NCBI GenBank assembly: GCA_025403435.1
Contig: CM046347.1
Coordinates: 27,678,183-27,742,182, forward strand
Source: Artocarpus heterophyllus
Taxonomy: Eukaryota; Streptophyta; Magnoliopsida; Rosales; Moraceae
Direction of reading: 5' to 3'
Length of the DNA stretch: 64,000 nt
Position 1 is the first letter of the stretch, and each line of letters starts with the position of its first letter. Positions 1 to 12,224 of this stretch are shown in pieces. The notes under the pieces are model-generated. The model searched no databases. It was given only the letters and a program-made list of their open reading frames with translations, and was not told the DNA's origin. The position numbers and the translations under genes were made by a program.

Positions 1-1308
1 AAAACTAAAAATATTTACCTTAATTTTGCCAGAATATCCCTCTCTCTCCTTAGCAAAAAAGAAATTTCAAAAGACATGGTGATGGTAGAAACACATATTT
101 TTACCAAACACAACTATTTTACAATATAAAAACTAGAAATATTTTACAAACTCATAAAACTAAAATTTAGAGGAAAACTAACCTAAGAAGAGAGAAAGAA
201 GAGAATTACTCTAAATTATTATAGAAAAATCTATAATTTACAAGATTTTTTATATTATTTTATTAGGATATTTTTTGGTTGAATATGTATAGGATGCAAA
301 TTGAATGATATAGAATTTTTTTTGAATATTTTGTAGCAGTAACCGATGTTTTGTATTTGATTTTTTCTTATTTTCTTATTTTTTTCTTTCTTTTTCCTCT
401 TGGATGAGTCTGGAGAGTGTGGATTAGTTTGGATAATCTGGTGCTTCGCAGTTGAAGAATGGACATGCACTAGCCGTTGATTACATGCAACTACGATTCA
501 TCTAATGGCGAGGTGAAGCTGGGCCCGAGTTAAAGAAAAAAACCATTTGATCATTTACTGGTAATCGATCTAGTGGTCAAAAACGTACGTGATTGTGGGC
601 GAGACACACACAATTCTATGAGGGGAGGAAGGTACGTGGACAGCGTAGATTGCCTTGGCAACTTCAATTCAATGGCTGAGAGTTCGCCACATGTCAAATT
701 TTGAATTTTATTTTCTTTTTATGATTTCTTGAGCTTTTGAAGTTCGTTTTTGCATGTTTCCAAGCAGTTTTTCTTTGTTTTTCATGTAGATTTCAAATCT
801 AAAATAAAATAAACAAACAAAAATTAATTATTTTATAAACTATAATTTTTACAATAATTAAAACATTTATTTTACAATAAAACACAAAAAAATTACTAAG
901 AAAAGATAAAAACTTCTAAAATTAACAAACCTTAACAGATATGCTATTTAAGACTCGAGAATATTTTTTGAAATTACTAGAAATATAATAGAATATATTT
1001 ATAGACTCAAAACTTATTTATAAATATTTTAAGACTTAAATAAAATCACATTACATTATGTTTTTTATGGTTTTGATTATTTTCAATCTAATTAATTTTA
1101 AAACACACTTATATAATTCTAAAAATTACTAAAAATGTTATTAAAAATAAAAGCACACTAAAAATATAGTTTTTAAACACATTTGCATATTAAGACATAA
1201 AAATACTTATCATCACAAAAATGTTATTAATGAGAGGATTTAATGAGAAATAAAAGCATAAATAAATGATTTTATCCTTAGAAAATGTACACTTTAACTG
1301 TCTCATCA
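1..1308 (-). repeat. ATH-1 3' LTR, cut by window start
   Basis: Its reverse complement runs parallel to the ATH-2 LTR from 21647 to about 22757, including the stretch around 800-1300. By that comparison roughly 0.77 kb of the LTR lies outside the window. It ends with TCATCA at 1308, the complement of the TGATGA LTR start, directly beside the polypurine tract. Confidence 0.8.
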
Positions 1309-3094
1309 CACCCCTCAACCAACTTATTACTAGTCCGTATCAATTAAAGTGATAAAAACATAAAAACAAACCAAATGGATGATTTTTTAAAAGCTTGTGA
1401 TTCCTTTGCAAAACGTCCTCAATGGTTGCTTTAAAATCATGGTCTACCATAAAAATGCAGATGCAATTCAATTTTATGCTTTATATCAAGAGTATGCCTT
1501 ATATTTAAGATTGATATTCCTTTGTGTGTGTACTATTATATCACTAATCTTTGTATACGAACCAGAGTAATTTACACTAATATAAGCTGATTTATTTTAA
1601 CGAGATCTTATAAGTTTGTTTTTCATTCCTCTCTCCACTAATGTAGAATAATAATAAATTAAGGACCATTAAGACTTTATTTTACTTGAGGGCTAGGGAA
1701 AAAAGGTACAAAAAAAGATAAAATTTGAAGTTTGATTCACCCATCAAACATTTGCATTATTTCAGATCTTTGAAATGTAAAATTTATTTCCTAATTAACA
1801 AACTCAGACTTGAAGTAAACTTTCATTTGTCACCCACTTTTTATTTTTTTTATTTTTTCCATTTTTTATTTTTCTGATTTTTCATTTTTTTGATATTTTT
1901 TGTTTTTTTTTATTCTTTTTTAATTTACAGGCGTGTAGAATAAATAAACTTGCTTCATAACCTTTCCCATCCTCTCATAACATTAACATAACCCAAAATA
2001 CATCTAAATTGATCATATGCCTTATGGGTGAAAGGTAAAAGAAAGAATATGAAATTATTACCCAAAAAAAAAAAAGCCCAGCTACAAATTTGTGGTGACA
2101 AAGAAAATGGGACATTAAGCACAACGGGGTAACTAGGGATGTAAAATGTATTTAGATAAGCTTGAAAGGTTCAAACGATCTAAAGATGACCTAAATTATG
2201 TCTTTAACTTAATATTATCTAAGATTTCACCTCGAGAGGAATTTAAACAAATTATAAGATTTTATAAAAATAAACCAGATTATATTAATATAAACAGTCT
2301 CTAATTAGTATAACAAATCAAAGTTTCAGATTAAGTGCTCAAGTTTTGGGAAAAATCAATCTACATATGAAGCTAACACAAGAAATTAACATAAGCTTAA
2401 ACAATATCTAAATTTTACAACAAGCCATGATATAATCATGTTTCTTCATCAGACAGGATGCACTTTAAAAAAGTAAAGAAAACAAATATTTACAAAGCAT
2501 TTTTTTAGGTTTTCAAAATTTTTTATTTTTTTTTATTTTTAAGATTTTTCAATTTTTAGTTTTTTTTTTAAATATAGATGCTAATAAACTCAACATAATG
2601 AAATATGTTATTAACATTACTAGGACACATTTCAAGAATGCTAAAGACTCTATAACTCAGCTATCTTAAATATGCATGCATGCACACAACATGGAGAATA
2701 TAAGCATAAATGAAAATATATAAAAGACGACATTTTCAAACCAAATCGAGACACGTTTCAAGACTAATTCCTCTAGACAAGAATCTTAACAGTTTTACAA
2801 ACAACATACTTATTTTTCTTTTTTAATTTTAAATTTTTTTAGAATTTTTTTTTAATTTTTTAATACGCTTGATTTTAGAACAAGTCCCATTTTAGACACA
2901 AAACAAACTCAAACTTGAAAAATTTTGGCATCAATTTAAAAAAATTTGATACAAACCCTATCCTCTTAACCTAAATTGAACAACATATATATACAAGAGC
3001 AGTTATTCAACACACACAAAGAAAAATAATCATAAACAAACATGTTGTAAGTAAAACTAAAAGATAAAAGAATATAAAGAGAAAGATCTAAATC
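1309..3094 (-). other. ATH-1 polypurine tract and non-coding internal region
   Basis: The minus strand reads GGTTGAGGGGTG at 1309-1320, a polypurine tract touching the LTR. The remainder has no coding frame that I can support. It carries repeated T-rich tracts (about 1840-1920, 2505-2575 and 2810-2870), A-rich on the element's sense strand, like those in ATH-2 and ATH-3 non-coding parts. Confidence 0.6.
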
Positions 3095-3687
3095 TCATTT
3101 GTGCTTCCCGCAGAGCTTTGAAGTTGCAGTGTCTGCCTCGAGAGTGATGACTTGCATTTTCTCAAGAAATTCCTCAACAGTATGTGTAAAGATAAAATCT
3201 TTCTTCCTGACTCTATAAGAAAGTTCTGTTCCACAGCATTATATAGAAAACTTAAAAGACCATCAAAAAAACTATTAACATTATGCACACCAAATGGTTT
3301 ATTAAGAATACCTAACTGATTCTAGCTAGCTATGACAAACATTTCTTCTAGAGTTCTTAGACCTCCCGATAAAACAATAAATACATCTGAGTGACGAACC
3401 ATAAGTTTTAAATGATCAAGAATATTTTTGACTACTCTCTCGGTTCCTATGGTTTCAACCACAAATATTATCTTGAATAAGAAAATGAGGGATAATACCT
3501 AGAACTCCTCTTACTTTGGCTCCGACTGCGACAGTTCTTATTAAGCCAAGACTACCTCCTCGATACACAAGATTTATCTTTTTTTTAGTCAATAGTTGCC
3601 CTAAATGGAATGCAGCATTTAAATAGTCAATACTCTTTTCTGAATTAGAAACTCAAAATACACAGATGATTAGGAAGAGGACTCCAT
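3095..3687 (-). pseudogene. LOG-like cytokinin riboside 5'-monophosphate phosphoribohydrolase, intron-less decayed copy
   Basis: LOG enzymes release active cytokinin bases from riboside monophosphates in plants. Minus-strand reading from an ATG at 3687 to a stop at 3095-3097 follows a LOG protein end to end once frames are switched. It shows a degenerate CVFCGSS-type start, a VYGGGSxGLMG-like segment (here VYRGGSLGLI), the PGGxGTLEE signature as SGGLRTLEE, then NQLGILNKPFGVHNVN, and a C-terminus resembling KELxxK...SKL. The span of about 197 codons is close to the usual 200-220. Plant LOG genes have several introns; none is seen, which suggests a copy made from spliced RNA. Breaks include a stop inside the CVFC segment, frameshifts near 3456 and 3190, and a TAG in place of Trp near 3335. 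It lies in the sense orientation of ATH-1. Identity rests on remembered family motifs. Confidence 0.8.
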
Positions 3688-4473
3688 AATGGTTTCTAAG
3701 AAACTAAGATTCTTTTTTTTTAGAATTTTATGTTTTTTTATTTGTTTTTTTATAGTTCAAAACTTTTTACATCGCTCGAAGTAAGATGCTAACGAGGAAT
3801 GAGATATACTACATGATTGCATGTGATCGAAGAAAAATGGGCAGGTGAAGACAGATTAAGATAGATGTGACACAACTGTAGAACTTTTGAAAATTTTACC
3901 CGACAAGAACTATTCAATTTTTGAAAAATTAAACAAAACTGTACAACTTTTGACAAAATGGAATAGAACCAAAATGTATATGACACACTGAATACCTACC
4001 GAATAATATATCTAACATATAAGATAAAATATTAAAACCAAACAGGACAGACACAATAATTCAACCAACAATTACTGGAACAATCACAAAATAAAATTCT
4101 TTTTTATTTTTATGTTTTTTACAATTTTTTTATGAAAATTTATTTGAAAATGAATGAAAATTCATGTTCATCAAAATACATCTCTAAAAAATCTATTACT
4201 CAGCCATTTTGATGATTTTTCACTAAAACGAAATTCATATCCTAAACAATTTTTTTAAGTAAGGAAAAACACACTGAAACGAAGAAAAACTTTACAGATC
4301 TTGCTTTAAACTATAGGGATCTTGAGTCTGCTTCCCATCTAACATTCTCATAAGCTAAACAGTTGGGTCTTTTAATGTTAGATTCCCTTAGACGTTCTTT
4401 TTTTGCATGAAATGAGGGCAAAGTTTACAAATGGCTCCTTAAGCATAACCACATGATGGTCCAAAAGAGAATC
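3688..4473 (-). other. ATH-1 internal region without a supportable gene
   Basis: This AT-rich stretch lies between the LOG-like copy and the split Cys-rich ORF, with T-rich tracts near 3715-3760 and 4100-4130. The part 4277-4473 has short open stretches in all minus-strand frames, but stops prevent a call. Confidence 0.4.
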
Positions 4474-4528
4474 TTAAAGATCATCTAAGTTTTCTTTCGA
4501 AAGCCTATCTTTACAGAAAAGTATTTTG
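4474..4528 (-). pseudogene. C-terminal end of split Cys-rich ORF
   Basis: On the minus strand this continues the frame of the ORF at 14276-14460 when COP-1 and one TTTTG target copy are removed, giving 18 more codons before a TAA at 4474-4476. The reading-frame match supports the insertion boundary. Function is unknown. Confidence 0.6.
4524..4528. repeat. COP-1 target site duplication, left copy (TTTTG)
   Basis: These five bases directly precede the LTR start TG at 4529 and are repeated perfectly at 14271-14275. Confidence 0.9.
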
Positions 4529-6571
4529 TGCTGGTAAAAGAGTGCGCAGCAGAATTTTAAAAATTTTATATCAGAGTAATTTTCAAAACACAAGTTTGAC
4601 ATGCTATATGTATAAATTAGCTAGATCTTACTAACCTTCGTGTGCCGAAGAACCTCTGCAATCTGTGAAGAGAAATAACATTCCAGAAGAGTCTCAACCA
4701 ACTAGTCTTCTTTGCTATTCTCTATCCCACAACCGAAGTAAGTGTGGGCTCACACGTACAGCTCTTCCACTGGTGATTCTCCTTCCAACCAATTGAGAGA
4801 ACCCAAAGCAAGTGTTCATGATTTGTGAACAAAAGCTCTCAAGGAGCTTACAGATTCTCAGTAGCAGAGTATCACTCTTAATCTCTCAATTGATCTAAGT
4901 AACTTGTGAGAATAACTCCCTATTTATAGAGGTTGGTCCTAGGGTCAGTCCTTGGGTCAGTCCTTATCAGATTAAGTCTCAAAACTTGAATCAGAATCAA
5001 ATTCGGATCAATATCTGATAAGATCCACGTGAAAACGCGTGATCCTATCTTTCGCTGATCGGCACGCCGAACCACCTGATCGGCAGGCCAAACAGGTCCC
5101 ATAGGCCGGTCGAACACGTCCATCGGTAGGTCGAACTGCCGAATAAAAAATCTCCGCGAATCTTTTATTTTTCACCCGAGATTCTATAAGATAAAGTCTC
5201 AGTTTTAATTCAAATAACCCAATAGAGAAGTTATCTGATCAAAACAACTTTATCTAGATAATCTCTAAGAAAATAAATGAATTCCTAATAATTCTACAAG
5301 TTATCTTGATCTAATTTATCCAAAATTAAGTCAACCGATAAACAAACAAGAATTATCCGATCCAATAATTTAACAAGTTTATCTTGAATTAATTTTATCA
5401 TAAAATTAATTCACCCGATAAACAGACATAAATTATTTAATTCTTCCAAATTTTAACCAATCTGATAAATCCAACATGAGTCACCAAGTATTGGAAAAGC
5501 ACGCCGTGTTGTTATCGGATGTTGTGAGCTAGCAAAGGGGACCAAATGGACCTATATAGTTCAAGCTCCAGATAATTATGAAACCTAATATCCCAGATAT
5601 ACATTTCATAATTATCAACTCTAACGCTACTCTACTAAAAGCTTGGAGCTACACTCTCAAACTATATAGAATTACAAAGCTCGTATAGCTAAGTCTCCAT
5701 GACATATCATAGTGTATTGTATCCCCATATGATAATCCATAATCAGCTTAAGGACAAGTTCTATCTTACCTTCCCGATTATTTTTATCTTATGTTCCATT
5801 ATCTCACCATTAGAAAACTTACTATCCAAAGATAGTATATCATTCGGTTACACCTACGTATCTAAATGGTTGAGCGCTCCAGTTTTCCAATTACATGATA
5901 ACGCATATAAGAGGATATCATTACTCCTCAAGAGGAGCTATGGATTCCATATCTATGAATAACAAGTCTACACCATCAAGAGTCATGCCTCCAATGTACC
6001 GGCATGCATACCATTATTGAGATGTGGGTGTCACCCTTTGGTACATCAAAAGACATAAACCAAGACAAAGGGCCAACTATTCATCTCAAGATTAAGATAC
6101 AATACAAATGATTGTCTAAAGGGAATCGATTTGCCGTGACAGAATTATTAATCCAAATCAATTCACTTTATGTCCCGATCCAACACATTGTCACCTATGA
6201 CAACATGCCAATGTTTCTATTCACGGAGTCCACCTCCGATGGTCAAGACAAACCATCTCCCAAAAGGGATATAGACAACATAACAATCTTTGCATGAATA
6301 AAGTGCCCAACTTTATTCCCTCAATTGCGGATAATATGCTTTAGACCATCACCATAAGAATCGTGTCTTCTGCATAATCCGTCCATCATATGCCAAATTT
6401 TTAAGGTTTAGACCAACAGTCTCAGACTATTGTTTTCTTAACATACATTCAACAAAGATGAACGTAAAAAGGATAAGATTTGGTATATAAATAATGAATA
6501 AATTCTTTATTGACAAAAATGTCTCCAAAAACTTATTACATTTTTACTCCTTAGGGCATACATGTCTAACA
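4529..6571 (-). repeat. COP-1 3' LTR (2,043 bp)
   Basis: It pairs with 12240-14270. On the minus strand it begins TGTTAGACATG and ends with CA at 4529. A TATA box reads TCTATAAATA on the minus strand at 4921-4930, with a motif cluster upstream at 5057-5142. The ORF-like stretch at 5699-5962 is non-coding LTR sequence that recurs in the other copies. Confidence 0.93.
5057..5142. repeat. GC-rich TCGGCAGGCCGA-type motif cluster, COP-1 3' LTR
   Basis: Four or five diverged copies of a quasi-palindrome (TCGGC-AG-GCCGA) lie about 130-220 bp upstream of the LTR TATA box at 4921-4930, in strongly AT-rich surroundings. The aligned cluster in the 5' LTR is at 12753-12840. Confidence 0.8.
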
Positions 6572-6580
6572 ATCTCCCAC
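6572..6580 (-). other. COP-1 polypurine tract
   Basis: The minus strand reads GTGGGAGAT directly before the 3' LTR, the usual plus-strand primer of plant copia elements. The same sequence precedes the COP-2 3' LTR at 45274-45282. Confidence 0.85.
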
Positions 6581-6690
6581 ATGCACTAAGTGAGTAAATA
6601 TGACAAATCTCGCATCCCCATAGCTTCCACATGCCTCTCGAAGACTCTTCTAGTAAGTGTCTTCGTAAATGGATCATCTAAATTGTCCTC

Positions 6691-7665
6691 TTATGCGATC
6701 TTGCACATCGTGACATGCCCGCCCTCAACGAAGTCCTTTATCACATGATACTTCCGATCAATATGCTTACTCTTCTTGTGAAATCTTGGTTCCTTAGCAT
6801 TAGCTACCACCACACTGTTATCACAGTATAGTGATACCGCCTTATCCATACCAGGAATAACCTCAAGATCCTCAAGGAACTTGCGGAGCCACACAGCTTC
6901 TTTCGAAGCATCACTAGCTGCCACAAACTCGGCCTCCATCGTTGAGTCCGAAGTGCAATCTTGCTTAGCACTTCTCCAACTAATGGCACCACCGCCAAGA
7001 GTAAACACAAAACTCGAAGTCGATTTCCTAGAATCCAGACAAGATTGAAAATCCAAATCAGTATATCCTAGAGGAGTCAGGTCCTCATCTAAATATACAA
7101 GCATATACCCTCGAGTCCTTCTCAGGTACTTGAAAATATGCTTTACCACAACTGAATGGTTCGGTCCTGGATCCGCCTGAAATCGACTTACAATCCCGAC
7201 CACATAGCTAATATTCGGTCGTGTACAAAGCATGACATACATGAGACTACCCACTGCTGAAGCATAAGGCACCTTCTTCATGTATTCTCTTTCTTCATAA
7301 GACTTTGGAGAGTCTTTCTTGGAAAGAGTAATTCTTGACCTAGATGGTTGCCCACCTTTCTTGGAATCCTGCATTGCAAACCTCCTGAGCATTTTATCTA
7401 TGTAGCCACCCTGAAACAAAGCTATCATTTTGTTCTTCCTATCCCGAAAGATCTGGATACCAAGAACAAAATTAGCCTCACCTAAGTCCTTCATGTGAAA
7501 CTGCTTGGTCAACCATAATTTGATCGATGACAATACCCCAACGTCATTGCCAATTAGCAGAATGTCATCTACATAGAGCAGTAGAAAAACCACCTTCTCA
7601 TCCTTAATGTGTTTGTAAACACATGGTTCATCCACATTTTGTGAGAACCTAGAAGTCTTGATCAC
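6691..7665 (-). pseudogene. COP-1 reverse transcriptase C-terminal part and RNase H
   Basis: This open frame of 324 codons is the best-kept part of COP-1 pol. It covers the end of the copia reverse transcriptase (RVT_2) with an intact LLLYVDDILL catalytic motif at about residues 28-37, then the copia RNase H with LGYTDLDFQ, MEAEFVA and YCDNSVVVAN segments. These enzymes copy element RNA into DNA and remove the RNA strand in virus-like particles. The frame stops early, about 100 bp before the expected end near 6590; the last residues (a VFERHVEAMGM-like segment) can be read beyond the stop. Upstream RT lies in broken frames at 7666-8363. The first Met is probably internal to the ancestral polyprotein, not a true start. 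Confidence 0.85.
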
Positions 7666-8363
7666 CTAATCAAATCTTATGTTCCAAGAACGAGAAGTCT
7701 GCTTAAGTCCATAAATTGACTTTAGCAGCTTACAAACCTTACCCTCTTGACTTGTGACCTTGAACCCATCTAGTTGTTCCATATAAATGGACTCATCAAG
7801 ATAGCCATTTAGAAAAGTTATCTTGACATCGATTTGTCAAATCTCGTAGTCGAGCGTGGCAGCTATGGACAAGAGAATCTGGATGGACTTAAGCATGGCT
7901 ACAAGCGAAAAGGTTTCCTCATAATCGATTCTTTCCTTTTGCGTATAACCCTTAGCTGCCAGTCTAGCCTTAAAGGTTTCGACCTTTCCATCCACTCCTC
8001 TTTTCTTCTTGTAGATTCACTTACACCCTATGGATTTTACCCCTTTGGAAAGATTCACAAGCTCCCAGACATGATTAGTCTCCATAGACTTCATCTCTAC
8101 GTTCATGGCCTCTGTCCAGAGTTTTGAATCAACATCCTCCATAGCTTCTGAATAAGTATAAGGATCCCTATCATGTTCAACCGGTTCAGCCAAGAAGACC
8201 TCCCCATTGAACATATACCTCTCAGGTTGATGCCCGATCCTCCCACTATGCGAAGTCCCTGAGGTTGTTGTTCAGGTTTGTTTGGTTTTTCTACACTGAT
8301 TGGAATGGTTTCGTTTAGAACCTCCTGAGTGATTGGATCACTCCTTAACTCCTCAAGCACCAC
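7666..8363 (-). pseudogene. COP-1 reverse transcriptase N-terminal part, broken
   Basis: The minus strand encodes the linker and first half of the copia reverse transcriptase, including segments like WTEAMNVEMKSM, ARLAAKGYTQ and GLKQTSRSW. A frameshift near 8210 and at least two in-frame stops separate it from the intact RT/RNase H frame downstream. COP-2 has the homologous region at 46577-47250. Confidence 0.75.
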
Positions 8364-8415
8364 TTTGCTTTAAGGTTTAAATTCGTCCATGTAACTCTCC
8401 TCAAGGAAAGTTGCA

Positions 8416-9024
8416 TTAGTTGAAACCACTGACTTTATTTTCCTTTGGGTTATAAAAATAACCCCATTTAGTCCCTTTTGGATATCCTACAAACACGCAA
8501 ACTTTCGAACGTGCTTCTAACTTATTCGGATCCTTAAACAGGACATGAGCTGGACATCCCCACATGTGAATATGGTTTAAGGATGTCTTCCTGCCCGTCC
8601 ACAACTCGTGAGGAGTTTTAGGGACCGATTTTGAAGGCGCATTGTTCAAAAGATAACATGCGGTTTGTAGTGCATATCCCCAAAAGGATAAATTCAATGA
8701 TGAATAACTCATCATGGACCTGATCATGTCCAATAAAGTCTTATTCCTTTTCTCTGCTATGCCATTCTACTGTGGAGTGTCCGGCGCAGTCAAATGGGAT
8801 AAAATCCCATTCTCTAATAAGTGTTCTAAGAATTCATCAGAAAGGTATTCCCCACCTTGATCGGATCAAAGTGTCTTTATGGGTCTACCTAATTGCTTTT
8901 CCACTTTAGCCCGAAACTCCCTGAACTTGTCAAAAGTTTCGCTTTTGTGGTGCATTAGGTACACATACCCATATCTTGAGTAATCGTCAATAAAAGTGAC
9001 GAAGTACTCATACCCTCCTCGTGC
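8416..9024 (-). pseudogene. COP-1 integrase core and C-terminal part, broken
   Basis: This continues the integrase from 9025. It shows YEYFVTFIDDYSRYG, then a stop in place of Arg beside the second catalytic Asp (SDQGGEY context, about 8868), a second stop just before NGIAEKRN, which carries the catalytic Glu, and then an open stretch at 8416-8733 with WGCPAHVLFKDPNKL and VFVGYPKGTK, typical of copia integrase C-termini. Integrase would insert element cDNA into the host genome; this copy cannot make a full protein. Confidence 0.8.
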
Positions 9025-9912
9025 CTAGATGTTCATTGGTCCGCAAACATCACTATGCACAAGTTCTAGAACCCCTTCGGCCCTATTGCCCTTAGACCCG
9101 AATGGTCTTTTGGTCATTTTACCCTCCAAATAAGATTCACATTGAGTTATAGATTCCACCTTTAAGTGACTTAAAGGTCCATCCCTTACCAACCTTTGAA
9201 TCCTATTCAGTTTAATATGACCAAGGCGCAAATGCCAAAGATAAGTCTTATTACATTGAGAAGTTTTAAGTCTTCTAGAGTTATTATCATTCATCTCAGC
9301 ATTAAGCAATAAGTCCATCTTAGGTTTGATAAAATATAGATTATTTTGCATCCATCCAGAACAGATAAAAGATTTGTTTTTACAAATCACCACTTTTTCA
9401 TTAAAAGAAACCAAATAGGAGTCTTTAAATAAACATGATACAGAAATTAAATTCCTTTTAAATTTAGGAACATAAAAACAATCTTGCAAAAATAAATTCC
9501 TATAATTATCAAAATAAAGATGGACATCTCCCACTGCTTCCGCTGAGACCAAGGATCCATCGCCCATCTGAAGCGTGAAGTCCTCATGATGCAGACTTCT
9601 CGTTTCTTTGAATCCCTGCAGAAAAACACAAACATGATTAGTTGCACCGGAATCTATGACCCAAATGTCACAAGATTCCTCAACCAAATAAGTTTCTAAA
9701 TATAGAAGGTCACACCTACCTCCTTTGGAAAGGAAGTCCTTGCAATGCTTCTTGATATGCTCGACCTTTCCACAGAAGAAGCACTTAAGCTTCTTTGGGT
9801 TCTTCTTCTTCTTCTTGCTCTTGGTAGTAGCAAGATTAGAAGACTTCTCATTCTTGGCCCATTGCTTCTTTCCATTCCCAGAGTTAGGATTGGAACCAGA
9901 AGCAGCTACCAT
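9025..9912 (-). pseudogene. COP-1 zinc knuckle, protease and integrase N-terminal part
   Basis: This open frame of 295 codons holds, in order: a Lys-rich gag tail at about residues 29-43, a CCHC zinc knuckle (CFFCGKVEHIKKHC) near residue 45, the aspartic protease active site DSGATN near residue 87 with the catalytic DSGA intact, the gag-pre-integrase HLRLGHIKLNRI segment near residue 225, and the first catalytic integrase Asp in HSDVCGPM near the end. It ends at a stop where the family continues ARGGYEYF. The frame is a middle piece of the gag-pol polyprotein rather than a separate gene; the upstream gag has several stops. Confidence 0.85.
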
Positions 9913-10536
9913 GTTGGCCTCTCCAACCGTAGGAGACTCCTTGATCAGCAGTTCAAACTCCTGTAACTATTCCATCAATTCTGTCAAGATCATATCCTGT
10001 CTATTGCTCAAATTAAATGTAGCTCTAAATGGAATAAATTCCTTAGGCAGAGTCTCAATGACCATAGTCATCTGAGTTTCAGCATCAATGTCGGCTCCAT
10101 TGGTTTGAGCCTCAACGAGGTAACCCATGACCAACATCATATGCTCCTTTACAGATGTCCTCGGCCTTTGTCTATAGTTTAAGAGTTTTCAAAGCACCCC
10201 TTGTTGCTTTGTTATGGCTTGGCCTCCAAACATATCCTTAAGATTATCCAAGATCTGATTCGCAGTCTCATAATCCTAATGTTGAGCTTGTAGCGCGTTG
10301 TTCATGCTAGCCATAACATAGCAGCGGGACTGATTATTAGCATCTTTCCAGCGATCGTACGCTTGGAATTGCTCATTACTTGAGTCTCCCATAGGCTCAG
10401 GAGGACCAAGGGTTGTCAGTACATATTTTAGTTTCTCAAAGGACAAGATGATATCCAGGTTCCATTTTCAATCATTATAGTTCTTACCGGTTAATAGGTT
10501 TTTGTCAAGTATCGATGATAAAGTGTTTTTAGACAT
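9913..10536 (-). pseudogene. COP-1 gag, broken
   Basis: The minus strand starts MSKNTLSSILDKN at 10536, the same start as COP-3 gag at 62233, and continues through a copia gag with AYDRWKDAN and CYVMASMNNALQAQH segments. Trp-to-stop and Gln-to-stop changes interrupt it. Gag would build the virus-like particle. Confidence 0.8.
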
Positions 10537-12224
10537 TTTTAATCTACAATAAAGAATCATATACCAAATATAAGCAAACATATAATAATTTAGTAAGATA
10601 ACACAATCATGTTTTATGTACAAATGTGTTTATGTGTCAAAACCTTGAAAATATCACAACCTTACAACGATAATTCCCAACTCAAAATTCAATAAGCTCC
10701 TAGGAGAGTCATGCCAAATTCAATCAGGAACACGGAATTCCTCTTGATTAATATATGCCATCTAGGACCCATATGATCTAGCATATATTAATAATCATTT
10801 CTTTGGCCATTAATTTTATTAACAGAGCTCCTAGGGGAGGTTAATAATAAAATTAACGTGAGTGTATAACCATCGTTTCCATATTTTATCCATGATTTAT
10901 AATCACCACCTAGGGGTGTGCAACCATAAATCATACTAAAATATCTTATTCTTTCAGAGATCCAATCTGGTACATGATAGAAATCTCTTCCTAGGGGTCG
11001 GGACCACCATGTTCTGCCTTTGAACCAACGATGGAGGCCTTATGTTCTCTCTTCGAAAACTTTCTCCCACTCAATCTTTTGAAATCAAGGTTTTATTTTA
11101 AAATTTTGCATGAACAATTTTAATATGGGCGGCACTCCCTATTCTATATAACATGTTATCAATATTCATGGCAAATCATATTATAATGCAAACAAACAAA
11201 GCAATTAAGCAAAGCTACAAGCAAAATAATAAATAACCGTAATATTATGGTTCCATCCTAGAGAACAGAAACTAAGATTGCAAGAGAATAATCGAGACAT
11301 ATTATCGATTCTTCATCCTTGAATCCTCAAGTTTATCCTTCTTCATGTAATTTCCATCATCAAGTCTTCAATCTTATATGAATCGAATACTTCATATTTT
11401 TGGTCATATCCAAATTTAATGTTTCTCAGAATCATCCAAAAAATAAAATTAAAACTGCACCTGAAAAACTGCACCTTTTTTGGAAAATTTTTGACTCTCG
11501 ATCGGCAGGCCAATTTGGGTGATCGGCCTGCCGGTCAGGCTTCATTGGCCTGCCGATCAAAAAGATCGGCCTACCGACCCATGAAAGTTCAGCCTACCGA
11601 ACTGGAAGTTTGGCCTGACGGCAGAGCCTGTTGATTTCTACGCCACTGACGGCCTATCGAACCACACGTCTGGCCTGCCGATATGTGACCATCGACCTAC
11701 CAAACTGTAATGTTCGGCATGCCGACCGAGAAAAAATCTCCATTCCAGAAAATACAATTTTTAATGCAATTCATCATTTTTATTTTCAACAATTTAAAAA
11801 CAAAATTAGAGACTCAGGAAATGCATGGAAGTGCCATCATTATTCTTCTAAATCCGTCTTCTAGTTCCGTCTTCTCTGAATAATTATTTAATTACAAAAT
11901 TCTTATAAATTTAAAATCAAACAATAATTCCTAGATGGAGATGATAGTCCACCATCTAATTACATGAAAAAGCAAGATGCATATTCTAACCTCTAAGGAA
12001 CCATAACCGGCATAAATTAATTAATTAATAATTAATTAAGTAAAAATTTAATCAACCATAATTAATTAATAAACATTTACCATATAATCCATGACAACAT
12101 ATATAATATATAGAAAACTAGAGTGCCAACTCTCAATAAAATTAAATTCAAGCATAGGAGATATTAAGATCACAAAATTTACACATATCATGATCACAAA
12201 CTTGTAAATTTATGTAAAGACTAT
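10537..12224 (-). other. COP-1 5' leader
   Basis: About 1.7 kb of non-coding sequence lies between primer site and gag. It is AT-rich apart from the motif cluster at 11499-11726. COP-2 (49579-51258) and COP-3 (60621-62232) carry the same leader. The short ORFs at 11419-11864 are by-products of the motif cluster. Confidence 0.8.
11499..11726. repeat. GC-rich TCGGCAGGCCGA-type motif cluster, COP-1 leader
   Basis: About ten diverged copies of the quasi-palindrome occur in both orientations (for example GATCGGCAGGCC and ATCGGCCTGCCGG). Clusters at corresponding leader positions occur in COP-2 and COP-3. Confidence 0.85.

Larger units (their letters stand above)
1..4528 (-). mobile_element. ATH-1: Athila-like Ty3/gypsy element, 3' part
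   Basis: This is the 3' LTR and part of the internal region of a minus-strand Athila-type element. The LTR is cut by the window edge. The assignment rests on the LTR start (minus strand TGATGAGACAG, then an AAGTGTACATTTTCTAAGG-like stretch) and on the G-rich tract next to it, both matching ATH-2 at 21647 and ATH-3 at 39384. Element sequence appears to resume at 14276 beyond the inserted copia element COP-1. No reverse transcriptase or integrase is visible. The internal part instead holds a LOG-like pseudogene and part of a Cys-rich ORF. The 5' end is lost near 14580-14860, where copia-type sequence begins. Confidence 0.75.

Noticed and set aside
1..1308. Possible promoter or 5' region of a host gene
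   Set aside because: The stretch aligns with the ATH-2 LTR in reverse complement and ends in a canonical LTR terminus beside a polypurine tract.
5699..5962. ORF repeated at 44412-44645 and, reversed, at 59188-59436
   Set aside because: It is present in each copia LTR copy on the strand opposite to element sense and upstream of the TATA box; recurrence is due to LTR homology. No domain seen and the frames diverge between copies.
11419..11864. Two ORFs across the GC-rich cluster
   Set aside because: Antisense to the element leader and composed of the motif repeats; not preserved in COP-2 or COP-3.
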